The notes under the pieces: model-generated
What the model saw: the letters and a program-made list of their open reading frames with translations, nothing else
The model's database searches: none
What the model was told of the DNA's origin: nothing
Part shown: positions 1-8,318 of the stretch, piece by piece
Layout of the letters: each line of letters begins with the position of its first letter
Position numbering within the stretch: the first letter of the stretch is position 1
Assembly (NCBI GenBank): GCA_035565775.1
Contig: DATMRW010000012.1
Coordinates: 310,001-374,000 of the forward strand
DNA from: PRO6 sp035565775
GTDB lineage: Bacteria; Pseudomonadota; Alphaproteobacteria; Rhizobiales; Xanthobacteraceae
Direction of reading: 5' to 3'
Length of the DNA: 64,000 nucleotides
Translations under genes and position numbers: made by a program

Positions 1-208
1 GCGCAGCGACACGGTGCGGCTGCTCAAATCGATCAGCGTCGGGCGGACGGTAATCATCATCGATCACGATATGGACGCGCTGTTCGAGCTGGCCGAGCGG
101 GTGACGGTCTTGCAGGAAGGGCGCATTCTCGTCGAGGGCACGCCGGACGAGATCAAAGCGAACCCCACGGTTCAGGACGCCTATCTCGGTGGAGTGCTGG
201 AAGCATGA
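1..208 (+). CDS. livG: Branched-chain amino acid ABC transporter ATP-binding protein, C-terminal fragment
   Basis: Only the last ~68 codons are in the window; the reading frame is open from base 2. The visible part holds the H-loop region (IIIDHDMDALFELAERVTVL) and an ending (GTPDEI...VQDAYLG) typical of LivG-type ATPases of the HAAT family. These bind and hydrolyse ATP at the inner face of the membrane to drive uptake of branched-chain or related amino acids, amides or aromatic acids. The stop overlaps the ATG of the next gene by four bases (ATGA), the usual livG-livF coupling. The substrate cannot be told because the binding protein and permeases lie upstream of the window. Confidence 0.85.
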   Translation, partial: RSDTVRLLKSISVGRTVIIIDHDMDALFELAERVTVLQEGRILVEGTPDEIKANPTVQDAYLGGVLEA

Positions 209-903
209 GCCTGCTCGAAGTCAATGGATTGAACAGCTACTATGGCGACTCGCACATTCTCTTCGACGTCGGCCTGCACGTGGAACGCAACGAGGTCATA
301 GGGCTTCTGGGCCGCAACGGCGCAGGAAAAAGCACAACGCTGAAAAGCCTGATGGGTGTCGTGAAGCCGCGATCGGGCAAGGTGATGTTCGATGGCGTCA
401 ATGTCGCGGGGAGGGCCAGCCACACCATCGCGCAGGCCGGAATGCAGCTCGTGCACGAGGATCGCCGGATCTTCGGCTCGCTCAACGTCGAGGAGAACCT
501 GATCCTCGCCGGCCTGACGGCGGAAAACCGCTGGCCGCTCGACCGCATCTACGAGATGTTTCCGCGCCTCGAAGAGCGCCGCACCAGCCGGGGAACGGAC
601 CTATCAGGCGGCGAGCAGCAGATGCTGGCGATTGCGCGCGCCTTGGTGCGCGATCCGAAGATCGTGCTGCTGGACGAGCCGTTCGAGGGGCTTGCGCCAG
701 TGATCGTGCGCGATCTGATGAAGGCGTGCCGCGATCTTGCGGCATCGGGACAGACGATCATTCTTGTCGAGCAGAACCTCGCCGCGACGTTGGCGCTGGC
801 GGAGCGCATCTACATCATCAATAACGGGCATATCGTGCATCACGACCCCGTTCCCGCGCTCAAGGCGCAGCCGGAGATTTTGCAGCGTTACCTTGGCGTC
901 TGA
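205..903 (+). CDS. livF: Branched-chain amino acid ABC transporter ATP-binding protein LivF
   Basis: A 232-residue ABC ATPase, the usual LivF length. The Walker A motif GRNGAGKST lies near residue 40, the signature LSGGEQQM near 133 and Walker B IVLLDEPFEG near 152. The H-loop position is ILVEQN, with Gln in place of His, as is common in LivF. It would pair with the preceding LivG on the cytoplasmic side of a HAAT importer. The start overlaps the livG stop by four bases, so the two are translationally coupled. It is the last gene of its operon; the next gene lies on the other strand. The substrate is unknown. Confidence 0.92.
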   Translation: MSLLEVNGLNSYYGDSHILFDVGLHVERNEVIGLLGRNGAGKSTTLKSLMGVVKPRSGKVMFDGVNVAGRASHTIAQAGMQLVHEDRRIFGSLNVEENLILAGLTAENRWPLDRIYEMFPRLEERRTSRGTDLSGGEQQMLAIARALVRDPKIVLLDEPFEGLAPVIVRDLMKACRDLAASGQTIILVEQNLAATLALAERIYIINNGHIVHHDPVPALKAQPEILQRYLGV

Positions 904-924
904 GAAGTGCTCAGTTGTTACGAC

Positions 925-1332
925 TCAGCTCGCGCCGCAGAGCAGGGCAAAGAACTCGTCGTCGATCGATGCGCCGCGAATGCCGCCGTTCGCGTCGATC
1001 AGCGCCCAGGAACGGATCTCATAGCCTTGCCCGACCGGCTTGCCGGTGCGGGACATTGCATAATCGATCCTGAAACGGCGTTCGTTCACGCGCGCGATGG
1101 AAACATCAATGTCGATCACGTCGTCGTAGCGGGCGGGGGCGACGAACTCGGCATTCGCCTGCACAATCGGCGTCACCGCGCCAAAACGCTGCCTGATGTC
1201 GCGCTGGCTGAGGCCGCGGTGCCGGATCAGGCGCTGAAAGGTGCAGTCGAACCAGTAGAAATAGTTCGGATAGAACACGATCCCGGCTTCGTCGCAGTCG
1301 CCCCATTCGATGGTGATGCTGGTTCTGAACAT
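925..1332 (-). CDS. Acyl-CoA thioesterase, 4-hydroxybenzoyl-CoA thioesterase (hot-dog) family
   Basis: A single hot-dog-fold domain of about 135 residues. The N-terminal motif WGDCDEAGIVFYPNY (from residue 10) is the signature of the 4HBT/YbgC family, and its second Asp (D14) is the expected catalytic residue. Such enzymes hydrolyse acyl- or aroyl-CoA thioesters in the cytoplasm; the true 4-hydroxybenzoyl-CoA thioesterase and short-chain acyl-CoA thioesterases cannot be separated by eye. The start at 1332 (MFRTS) is chosen because a GGAG lies upstream. An in-frame ATG at 1356 would add eight residues. Encoded alone, tail-to-tail with livF and head-to-head with the next gene. Confidence 0.8.
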   Translation of the reverse strand: MFRTSITIEWGDCDEAGIVFYPNYFYWFDCTFQRLIRHRGLSQRDIRQRFGAVTPIVQANAEFVAPARYDDVIDIDVSIARVNERRFRIDYAMSRTGKPVGQGYEIRSWALIDANGGIRGASIDDEFFALLCGAS

Positions 1333-1434
1333 GTTGCTTCGTTTCGCTCCGGTCATTTGCAGGGATTTTGGGGGCGACCTGTTACCGGCTGGATCAAGCG
1401 CCTATATGCGGGCAGTAGAAGATGAGGATACGAT

Positions 1435-1863
1435 ATGCAGCCCGTGAAGATTAACGACAAACTCTCCGTTGCCAAGCAGCCCGCGCTTGACGATTTTCCC
1501 CGTCTCGCGTCCGCCGGCTTTCAGACGCTGATCAACAACCGGCCCGATGGTGAGGACGCGGCGCAGCCCGGAACGGCCGCCGAGGAGAGTGCCGCGGCGG
1601 CAGCCGGCATGGCCTACAGCCACATTCCGGTGACGGGGCCGACGCTGACAAGGGAGGCGGTGCAAAAGTTTCGCGCGGAGATCGATGCCGCCGAGGGGCC
1701 GGTGCTCGCGCATTGCAAGGGCGGCACACGCTCGCTCACGCTCTGGGCCATCAGCGAGGTGATCGCGGGCAACATGCGGCGGGACGAAGTGGTCGAATTC
1801 GGCCGTAGCCATGGCTTTGATCTTGCCGGCGCGGCGGCGTGGCTGGAGCGCAACGGCTACTGA
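1435..1863 (+). CDS. DUF442 / TIGR01244-type phosphatase-like (sulfur transferase) protein
   Basis: A 142-residue single-domain protein. The P-loop HCKGGTRS (residues 93-100) matches the HCx(5)R active-site loop of dual-specificity phosphatases and rhodanese-like proteins. The N-terminal stretch (INDKLSVAKQPALDDFPRL, then LINNRPDGE) is characteristic of DUF442, the family that also forms the N-terminal part of Blh-type proteins. Family members are annotated as TIGR01244 sulfur transferases, but the reaction is not firmly established. A strong hairpin terminator follows 42 bases after the stop. Monocistronic as far as can be seen. Confidence 0.8.
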   Translation: MQPVKINDKLSVAKQPALDDFPRLASAGFQTLINNRPDGEDAAQPGTAAEESAAAAAGMAYSHIPVTGPTLTREAVQKFRAEIDAAEGPVLAHCKGGTRSLTLWAISEVIAGNMRRDEVVEFGRSHGFDLAGAAAWLERNGY

Positions 1864-1904
1864 GCATTTGGCGGGCGTCGTTCGCCCGCATGTACCGGAA
1901 AAAT

Positions 1905-1937
1905 AGCCGCGTGCATGTCGCACGCGGCTGTTTTTTT
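1905..1937 (+). terminator. Rho-independent terminator after the DUF442 gene
   Basis: A perfect 10-bp stem (AGCCGCGTGC / GCACGCGGCT) closes a five-base loop and is followed by GTTTTTTT. It lies between the convergent DUF442 and amidase genes. The T-run suits the plus-strand transcript; on the other side the strand has an A/T-poor flank, so minus-strand termination is less certain. Confidence 0.9.
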
Positions 1938-1940
1938 GCA

Positions 1941-3407
1941 TCAGTCGGCGAATTGCGGCGGGGGCGTGAAGCCGCCGAATTCGCGTTCGATCAGCTCGGC
2001 GAGCCGCAGCGGCGTGCGGTCGTTCAGCCATGGGCCGATGATCTGCAGGCCGATCGGCAGGCCCTCCGGCGTCTGGCCGGCAGGGATTGCGGTTGCCGGC
2101 AGGCCCGGCGTGGTGGCAACGCCCGCCCAGACGAGCTGGTCGAGATAGGGATATTTTGCGCCATCGATATCGATGTGCCGCAGGTTCTGATCCTCCACGA
2201 AGTCGAGCGGATAGGCCGGCGTCGGCATCACCGGGCAGATCACCGCATCGACCGTCTTGAACAGCGCGCGCCACTGTGCGCGCAGGCCCTGGCGCGCGCC
2301 GTCGTCCAGCACCCAGGCGCGGTGGCTGCTCACGCAGCCGCGAAGACGCTCGGCCACAAGGCTGTTGGCTGCGTCCGGCAGCTTGGCGCGCTCCGCCTGC
2401 ATCTGGTCGTAGACGTGCGGCGGAAACGACGAGGCAAGGAAGCTGAACAGCAGTCGCATATAGAGGCGCGCCGACTCGGCAAGGTCCGGCAGATGCGCAT
2501 TGGTGCGTGAGATGGTGGCGCCCTTGCCGGCGAGGCCTTCGGCGAGGCGATCGATTGCGCCGCGCACGCTGGCTGCGCTCGGCAGCAGCGGGTGGCTGTC
2601 GATGATGAGAATTCGGAAGTCGCCGATCTTCTCGTGGCGCGCCGCAGGCAGATCGAGCCTGTAGCCGACACCGGCATCGATCTCGTCGGGGCCGGCGATG
2701 ACATCGAGCAGCAGCGCGAGGTCCGCGGCCGTGCGGGTCATCGGTCCGACCACGGCGAGGTCGAGATGCAGCGGGACGGAAGGAACCATCGGCGGCGCAT
2801 GGCCGCGCGGCGGCACGAGGCCGAGGGTCGGCTTGTGCGCATAGATGCCGCAATGATGGGCGGGGACGCGGAGCGAGCCGCCGATGTCGGAGCCGAGCGA
2901 CAGCGGACCAAAGCCCGCGGCGAGCGCGGCCGACGAGCCGCCCGACGAGCCGCCGGGCGTGCGGCCGAGGTCATACGGATTTTTCGTGATGCCGTAGATG
3001 TCGTTGTAGCTCTGCCAGTCGCCGAGCGCGACCGGAACGTTGGTCTTGCCCAAAATCACGGCGCCGGCCGCCTTCACCCGTTGGACGCAGGCGGAATCGT
3101 CGTTCGGCTTGTAGCCCTTGAACTGCGACCAGCCCCACGTCGTCGGCGTGCCGGCGAGATTGAAGGACTCTTTTACTGTCATCGGAATGCCAAGCAGCGC
3201 TTTGGCCGCGCCGCGCGCGCGTGCGGCGTCGGCTTCGCGGGCGGCGGCGAGCGCCCGGTCGAAATCGCGCACGCAGATCGCGTTGATCTGCCCGTCATGG
3301 CGTTCGATCCGCGCAATTGTGTCCTGCGCCAGCTCTACGGCCGAAACCTGTTTCGCCGCCAGCGCCTTCGAGAGCTCAACCGCTGATTTGAATGCCCACT
3401 GAGACAA
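1941..3407 (-). CDS. Amidase (amidase signature family)
   Basis: A 488-residue amidase-signature enzyme, the usual family length. It carries the Ser-cisSer-Lys machinery: Lys in TVKESF (near residue 80), the Gly/Ser-rich GGSSGGSSA, and GSDIGGSLRVPA with the nucleophile Ser at about 178. The family hydrolyses amide bonds (short aliphatic or aromatic amides, carbamates) in the cytoplasm, or acts as GatA. GatA is unlikely because gatC/gatB are absent and the C-terminal region is of the stand-alone amidase type. The gene is monocistronic and convergent with the DUF442 gene across a terminator. The substrate is unknown. Confidence 0.87.
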   Translation of the reverse strand: MSQWAFKSAVELSKALAAKQVSAVELAQDTIARIERHDGQINAICVRDFDRALAAAREADAARARGAAKALLGIPMTVKESFNLAGTPTTWGWSQFKGYKPNDDSACVQRVKAAGAVILGKTNVPVALGDWQSYNDIYGITKNPYDLGRTPGGSSGGSSAALAAGFGPLSLGSDIGGSLRVPAHHCGIYAHKPTLGLVPPRGHAPPMVPSVPLHLDLAVVGPMTRTAADLALLLDVIAGPDEIDAGVGYRLDLPAARHEKIGDFRILIIDSHPLLPSAASVRGAIDRLAEGLAGKGATISRTNAHLPDLAESARLYMRLLFSFLASSFPPHVYDQMQAERAKLPDAANSLVAERLRGCVSSHRAWVLDDGARQGLRAQWRALFKTVDAVICPVMPTPAYPLDFVEDQNLRHIDIDGAKYPYLDQLVWAGVATTPGLPATAIPAGQTPEGLPIGLQIIGPWLNDRTPLRLAELIEREFGGFTPPPQFAD

Positions 3408-3605
3408 TATTTCCCTCCCCTGTCGGATTTTGTTGAATTGGCGCCATGTTGCGTGGTTCCGGCGCGATCCGCAAGCGTAGCACCTCGACCGACTAGCGAA
3501 ATAGTTGTGGCTGTTGATGAACGCTTTGCTCGTTGCGACGTTTGAGTCTGGATCGCTGCCGGCATGGCGATTTGCTCGCGCACTTCATGCTTGGGGAATT
3601 TTGGA

Positions 3606-5456
3606 TTGGCGCTTCGCATCGAAGACTATGGTTTGATCGGCGATTGCCACAGCGCCGCCTTGGTGGGGCGCGACGGCTCGATCGACTGGCTGTGCTGGCC
3701 GTCGTTCGACTCCGATGCCTGCTTCTCGGCGCTCCTCGGCAACAAATGGAATGGCCGCTGGCTGATTGCGCCACAGGCGAGGGAAGTGGCCGTTTCGCGC
3801 CGCTACCGGGGCGACACGCTCATTCTTGAAACACGCTTCGAAACCGGCGAAGGCGTCGTCACGCTCACCGACTTCATGCCGCCCGGCGCTGCCGTTCCGA
3901 GTCTTGTCCGCATTGTGCGCTGCGAGTCCGGCCGCGTGAAGATGCGCATGGAGATGATTGTCCGGTTCGGCTTCGGCAAGGATGTTCCCTGGGTCCGGCG
4001 GATCGCGGATGACGCGCTGCTCGCGGTCTGCGGGCCGGACATGGTGGTGCTGCGCACTGCAGTCGCCACGCGCGGCAGAGATTTTACGACGGTCGCTTCC
4101 TTCGATGTTGCGGAAGGCGATGTCATTCCCTTCGTGCTGGCCTATGAGGCCTCGCACCGCGAGGTGCCGCCGCCGCTTGATTGCCAGCGCTCCTTTGCCG
4201 AGACGGAGCGCTTCTGGGCATCGTGGGGTGAAAAACTTCTGTATGACGGGATGGACCGATCGATAGTTTTGCGCTCGCTGATCGTGCTGAAGGCGCTTAT
4301 CTTCATGCCGACCGGCGGGATGGTGGCGGCACCGACGACCTCGCTGCCGGAGACGCTCGGCGGCGCGCGCAACTGGGACTATCGTTTCTGCTGGCTGCGC
4401 GATGCCACCTTCACGCTGCTGGCGCTAATGAACAGCGGCTACTTCGAGGAGGCGACGGCCTGGCATCACTGGCTCTATCGCTCGGTGGCAGGCTCGCCGG
4501 CCGAAATGCAGATCATGTATGGCCTCAGCGGCCAGCGGCGGCTGATGGAGTGGGAGGCCGCGTGGCTGCCTGGCTATGAGGGCGCGCGGCCGGTCCGCAT
4601 CGGCAATGCTGCCTACGACCAACTTCAGCTCGATGTCTATGGCGAGCTCATGGATGTATTCTATCAGTTTCGCAACATGCAGCCGGAGCAGGACAGCCGG
4701 AGCTGGGCGCTCGAGATCGTTCTTCTTGCGCATCTCACCAGGATCTGGCGCGAGCCGGATTGCGGCATCTGGGAGCGGCGCGACCGCAACAGACACTATG
4801 TCTCATCCAAGGCACTGAGCTGGGTGGCCTTCGACCGCGGCATCAAGACTGCGGAAAAATTCGGTTTCGAGGCGCCGATCGAAGAATGGCGCGCGCAGCG
4901 CGATGCCATTCTTCGCGATGTGTGCGAACATGGTTTCGACGAGGAGCAGCAATCCTTCGTCGAAGCTTACGGCTCGCCGCTGCTCGATGCCAGCGTTCTC
5001 TTGCTGCCGATCATCGGCTTTCTGCCGGCGGATGATCCGCGGATTCAGGGCACCGTCCGCGCGATTGAAAGCCGGATGATGAACAGCGGCTTCGTGATGC
5101 GCCACGATCCGCGGGAGGCGTCGATGAACACGGCGGATGACAATCCGTCGGAGCTCAGCCGCACTGACCCGAGCGAGGGCGCCTTCCTTGCCTGCACGCT
5201 ATGGCTCGCTGACGTGTATGTCCTTGCAGGGCGGATCGACGATGCCGCCGAACTGCTCGAGCGGGTGGCGGCGATTGCCAATGATCTCGGCTTGCTCGCG
5301 GAGGAATACGATCTGCAGCAGCGGCGGCAATGCGGAAACTATCCGCAGGCGCTGACGCATATTGCGCTGATCAACACCGCCCACAACATCAGCGCGGCGC
5401 GCAAGCCCGTGATGCAGCGCGCGCACAGGCCGGACGGCAGGTTCAGCAAGCCTTGA
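3606..5456 (+). CDS. Glycoside hydrolase family 15 protein (glucoamylase/trehalase-like)
   Basis: About 616 residues from a TTG at 3606. That start is preferred because GGGGAA sits seven bases upstream and the protein then begins LALRIEDYGLIGDCHS, the normal beginning of this family; an in-frame ATG at 3564 would add 14 atypical residues. An N-terminal beta-sandwich (residues ~1-230) leads into an (alpha/alpha)6 catalytic barrel starting at NWDYRFCWLRDA (near 256), the GH15 hallmark. GH15 enzymes release glucose from alpha-glucans, and some bacterial members are trehalases. Its place beside the trehalose/alpha-glucan island makes either substrate plausible. The 3' end overlaps the convergent gntK by 14 bases. 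No signal peptide is visible. Confidence 0.88.
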   Translation: MALRIEDYGLIGDCHSAALVGRDGSIDWLCWPSFDSDACFSALLGNKWNGRWLIAPQAREVAVSRRYRGDTLILETRFETGEGVVTLTDFMPPGAAVPSLVRIVRCESGRVKMRMEMIVRFGFGKDVPWVRRIADDALLAVCGPDMVVLRTAVATRGRDFTTVASFDVAEGDVIPFVLAYEASHREVPPPLDCQRSFAETERFWASWGEKLLYDGMDRSIVLRSLIVLKALIFMPTGGMVAAPTTSLPETLGGARNWDYRFCWLRDATFTLLALMNSGYFEEATAWHHWLYRSVAGSPAEMQIMYGLSGQRRLMEWEAAWLPGYEGARPVRIGNAAYDQLQLDVYGELMDVFYQFRNMQPEQDSRSWALEIVLLAHLTRIWREPDCGIWERRDRNRHYVSSKALSWVAFDRGIKTAEKFGFEAPIEEWRAQRDAILRDVCEHGFDEEQQSFVEAYGSPLLDASVLLLPIIGFLPADDPRIQGTVRAIESRMMNSGFVMRHDPREASMNTADDNPSELSRTDPSEGAFLACTLWLADVYVLAGRIDDAAELLERVAAIANDLGLLAEEYDLQQRRQCGNYPQALTHIALINTAHNISAARKPVMQRAHRPDGRFSKP

Positions 5457-5964
5457 GCGCGGTGATGATGTCGCCGACGATCTCTTCCACCGAGCGGTCG
5501 ATCCTCACCGTGATGATGTTTTCATCCGCGCCGGGCTCCTTGAGCGTGGCGAGTTGGCTGTCGAGCAGACCCGGCGGCATAAAATGATATTTCCGCCGTG
5601 CCATCCGCTCCGCGATAAGTGCGCGCGTGCCTTTTAAGTACACAATCCGAACATCATCGCGGCCATGTACGAGAATGTCGCGATAGCTGCGCTTGAGGGC
5701 AGAGCAGGCGATCACGATGGCCGCGCCGGCATCGCTCTGCCGGTCGATCTCGTCGGCGATGGCCTGCAGCCAGGGCAGGCGGTCGGCATCGTTGAGCGGC
5801 TGGCCGGCGCGCATCTTTTCGACGTTGCTTTCGGGGTGGAAGGCGTCGCCGTCCTCGAAGCGCCAGCCGAGTTTCTTCGCAAGGTGCTCGCCGATCGTGC
5901 TTTTGCCGGCCCCCGAGACGCCCATCAGGATCACCGCGTTGGGGCGGACGGGGTGATCAGTCAT
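5443..5964 (-). CDS. gntK: Gluconokinase
   Basis: A 173-residue P-loop kinase. Walker A GVSGAGKST lies at residues 15-23, followed by the GntK-type FEDGDAFHPESNVEKM and the LKRSYRDIL segment. It phosphorylates D-gluconate to 6-phosphogluconate, feeding the gnd product or an Entner-Doudoroff branch. The ATG at 5964 is preferred over one at 5994 because it overlaps the end of pgl by eight bases and starts just before the conserved core. It is the last gene of the pentose-phosphate run, and its stop overlaps the 3' end of the convergent GH15 gene. Confidence 0.92.
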   Translation of the reverse strand: MTDHPVRPNAVILMGVSGAGKSTIGEHLAKKLGWRFEDGDAFHPESNVEKMRAGQPLNDADRLPWLQAIADEIDRQSDAGAAIVIACSALKRSYRDILVHGRDDVRIVYLKGTRALIAERMARRKYHFMPPGLLDSQLATLKEPGADENIITVRIDRSVEEIVGDIITALKAC

Positions 5965-6703
5965 CAAGGCCCTCGGGAGCGGCGAGATGATCAATGATCC
6001 ACGTCAGCTCGCCCGTCGGGCGCAGCCGCGCCGCCGGCACGTCTTCGCCGTCGGCAATGCGCGTGAGGATTGGCCGCTTTGAAAGGCCGCTTGCGAGCAT
6101 CAGCATGTCCCGGCACGATTCCAGCGTCGGATAAGTGAGGGTGACGCGAGGAACGTATGGCTCCATGCCCGCGACGTCAACGCCCACAACCCAGGCGTCC
6201 GTCTCGTCCAGCGCCGGGGCGCCGGGAAACAGCGAGGCGGTGTGGCCGTCGCCGCCGACGCCCATCAGGACGACGTCGAACAGCGGCCGCAGCGGATGCA
6301 GCCGCGTTGCGCCGTAAAAATCCTGCAGCGTGCGCTGGTAGGCGAGCGCGGCGGTTTGCGGTGAGTCGAGATCGGTCGGGATTGCATGCACCGTGCCTGC
6401 TTGCGCGAAGCGATCCAGCAGCAGGTTGCGCGCCGCGCCCATGTTGCTCAGCGGATCGGCCTGCGGCACGAAGCGGTCATCGCCCATGAACCAGTGCACC
6501 CGCGCCCACGGAATCTCATCGCGATACGGACGGCTCGCAAGCAGGCGGTAAAGCACCTGCGGCGTTGATCCGCCGGTGAGGCAGACCGCGGCGCGGGCCG
6601 TCGCCGCCTTCAGCCTTGCGAGCAGGAGTCGCGCGGCGGTTTCGGCAAGCTCGTTCTCGTTCGGAGCGATGATCACGCGCGAGGAGCTGCTGGCCGCGCT
6701 CAT
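5957..6703 (-). CDS. pgl: 6-phosphogluconolactonase
   Basis: A 248-residue DevB/SOL-type lactonase. Visible landmarks are the phosphate-binding LTGGSTPQVLYRLL near residue 42, VHWFMGDDRFVP near 70, and GVGGDGHTASLFPG near 150. It hydrolyses 6-phosphogluconolactone, the product of Zwf, to 6-phosphogluconate. The ATG overlaps the zwf stop by four bases and its own stop overlaps gntK, so zwf-pgl-gntK are tightly coupled. Nothing unusual is seen in the catalytic motifs. Confidence 0.94.
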   Translation of the reverse strand: MSAASSSSRVIIAPNENELAETAARLLLARLKAATARAAVCLTGGSTPQVLYRLLASRPYRDEIPWARVHWFMGDDRFVPQADPLSNMGAARNLLLDRFAQAGTVHAIPTDLDSPQTAALAYQRTLQDFYGATRLHPLRPLFDVVLMGVGGDGHTASLFPGAPALDETDAWVVGVDVAGMEPYVPRVTLTYPTLESCRDMLMLASGLSKRPILTRIADGEDVPAARLRPTGELTWIIDHLAAPEGLDD

Positions 6704-8208
6704 TGCGACGCGTCCCGCCAGCTCCGGCCGTCACGCGCGAGCAACTCGAAGGCGGCTTCTGGGCCTTCGCTTCCGGCGGCATATGTCTGCAGCCCGGCCT
6801 GGCCTGCGTCCTTCCAGGCATCGAGGAAGGGCTGCACCGCGCGCCAGCCGGCTTCGATGCCGTCCGCGCGTTGAAACAGAATGTTGTCACCGATCATGCA
6901 GTCGTGCAGCAAGGTTTCGTAGCCGGTGCTCGGCGTCGCCTTGAAATAGTCCTTGTAGCGAAATTTCATTTCGACGCCCTCGATCTTGACCGACGGGCCG
7001 GGGATTTTGGTGTTGAACTGCAGCCGGATGCCTTCGGTCGGCTCGATGCCGATCACAAGGTAATTTTGCGACAGGCTTCGCACCGAGGTCTCCCTGAACA
7101 TCGCGAACGGCGCCTGCTTGAACTTGATCGCGACTTCGGTGCGCTTGCTGGTCAAAGCCTTGCCGGTGCGCAGATAGAATGGCACGCCCGCCCAACGCCA
7201 GTTGTCGATCGCGAGCCGCATGGCGACATACGTCTCGGTCGAGCTGTCTTTTTTGACGTGGTCGCTATCACGATAGTCGCCGATATCCACGTTGCCGGCG
7301 TGGCCTTTGGTGTACTGGCCGCGCACCGAATTCTCCAAGGCTTCCTCCTTGGTCTGAATCTGGATTGCGGAGAGCACATCCGCCTTTTCGGAGCGTACCG
7401 ATGTGGCATCGAAGCGCGAGGGCGGCTCCATCGTCACCAGCGCGAGAAGCTGAAACAGGTGGTTCGGCACCATATCGCGCAGCGCGCCGGTCGCATCATA
7501 GAACGCGCCGCGATGGCCGACGCCGATGGTCTCGTCGACGATGATCTGCATATGGTCGATGTGGTTGCGGTTCCAGATCGGCTCGAACATGCCGTTCGCG
7601 AAGCGCAGCACCAAAATGTTCTGAACGGTTTCTTTGCCGAGGTAATGGTCGATGCGGTAGATCTGGTGCTCGTTCGCCACCTTCAGCAGCGCGGTGTCGA
7701 GGGCCTTGGCGGAAGCAAGATCTGAGCCGAACGGCTTTTCGACGACAAGGCGCCGCCAGCCGGCGTCCTGGCGAAGAAGGCCGACGCGGCCAAGCTGTTC
7801 GGCGATCGGCGCGAACAGCCCCGGCGGCGTCGCCATGTAGAACAGATGGTTCGGCGGCCGGTGGGAGCCCGGCTTTTCGAGGCAGTCGCGCAACGTCTCG
7901 AAAGAGGCGGGGTTGCTCGGGTCCGCCGTCACGCTGGTGACGCATGAGAGCAGATTGCGCGCAATGTCGGGCTGCACCTCGCGCGTTGCGAATTTCTTCA
8001 GCCCGTTCATCAGGCTGTCGCGCAGTGCGTCGTCCGACATTTCCCGGCGGCCGACGCCAATGATGCAGAACTGCTCGGGAAGCCGGTCGTGTGCGGCGAG
8101 ATTGTAGAGCGCGGGGATGATGAGGCGGTGGGTGAGATCGCCAGTGACGCCGAAAATCACGAAGTTACAGGGAGGGGGCTTGGACTGCGAATCCGGCTGC
8201 GAAGTCAT
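6700..8208 (-). CDS. zwf: Glucose-6-phosphate 1-dehydrogenase
   Basis: 502 residues, typical of bacterial G6PDH. The N-terminal dinucleotide fold begins FGVTGDLTHRL (near residue 20), and the substrate-binding motif RIDHYLGKE holds Asp/His at 187-188. It oxidises glucose-6-phosphate to 6-phosphogluconolactone with NADP+ (some bacterial forms also accept NAD+). The gene sits between gnd (110 bases upstream in the transcript) and pgl (four-base overlap). The 110-base gap before zwf could hold an internal promoter, but I see no clear one. Confidence 0.96.
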   Translation of the reverse strand: MTSQPDSQSKPPPCNFVIFGVTGDLTHRLIIPALYNLAAHDRLPEQFCIIGVGRREMSDDALRDSLMNGLKKFATREVQPDIARNLLSCVTSVTADPSNPASFETLRDCLEKPGSHRPPNHLFYMATPPGLFAPIAEQLGRVGLLRQDAGWRRLVVEKPFGSDLASAKALDTALLKVANEHQIYRIDHYLGKETVQNILVLRFANGMFEPIWNRNHIDHMQIIVDETIGVGHRGAFYDATGALRDMVPNHLFQLLALVTMEPPSRFDATSVRSEKADVLSAIQIQTKEEALENSVRGQYTKGHAGNVDIGDYRDSDHVKKDSSTETYVAMRLAIDNWRWAGVPFYLRTGKALTSKRTEVAIKFKQAPFAMFRETSVRSLSQNYLVIGIEPTEGIRLQFNTKIPGPSVKIEGVEMKFRYKDYFKATPSTGYETLLHDCMIGDNILFQRADGIEAGWRAVQPFLDAWKDAGQAGLQTYAAGSEGPEAAFELLARDGRSWRDASQ

Positions 8209-8318
8209 GCGGCGTGGTCCTTACCAGATCGGTTTGACATGTCGTTGCTGCCGCGGGCCTTGGCGCGTACATCTCTCCGGGATCAGGTTTGGTGGCATCG
8301 CCGGTCCCCGTGGATGTG

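Noticed and set aside
1402..2853. Minus-strand open frame of 483 codons partly over the amidase
   Set aside because: Overlaps the amidase in another frame and crosses the terminator and DUF442 gene; arginine/alanine-rich with no motif.
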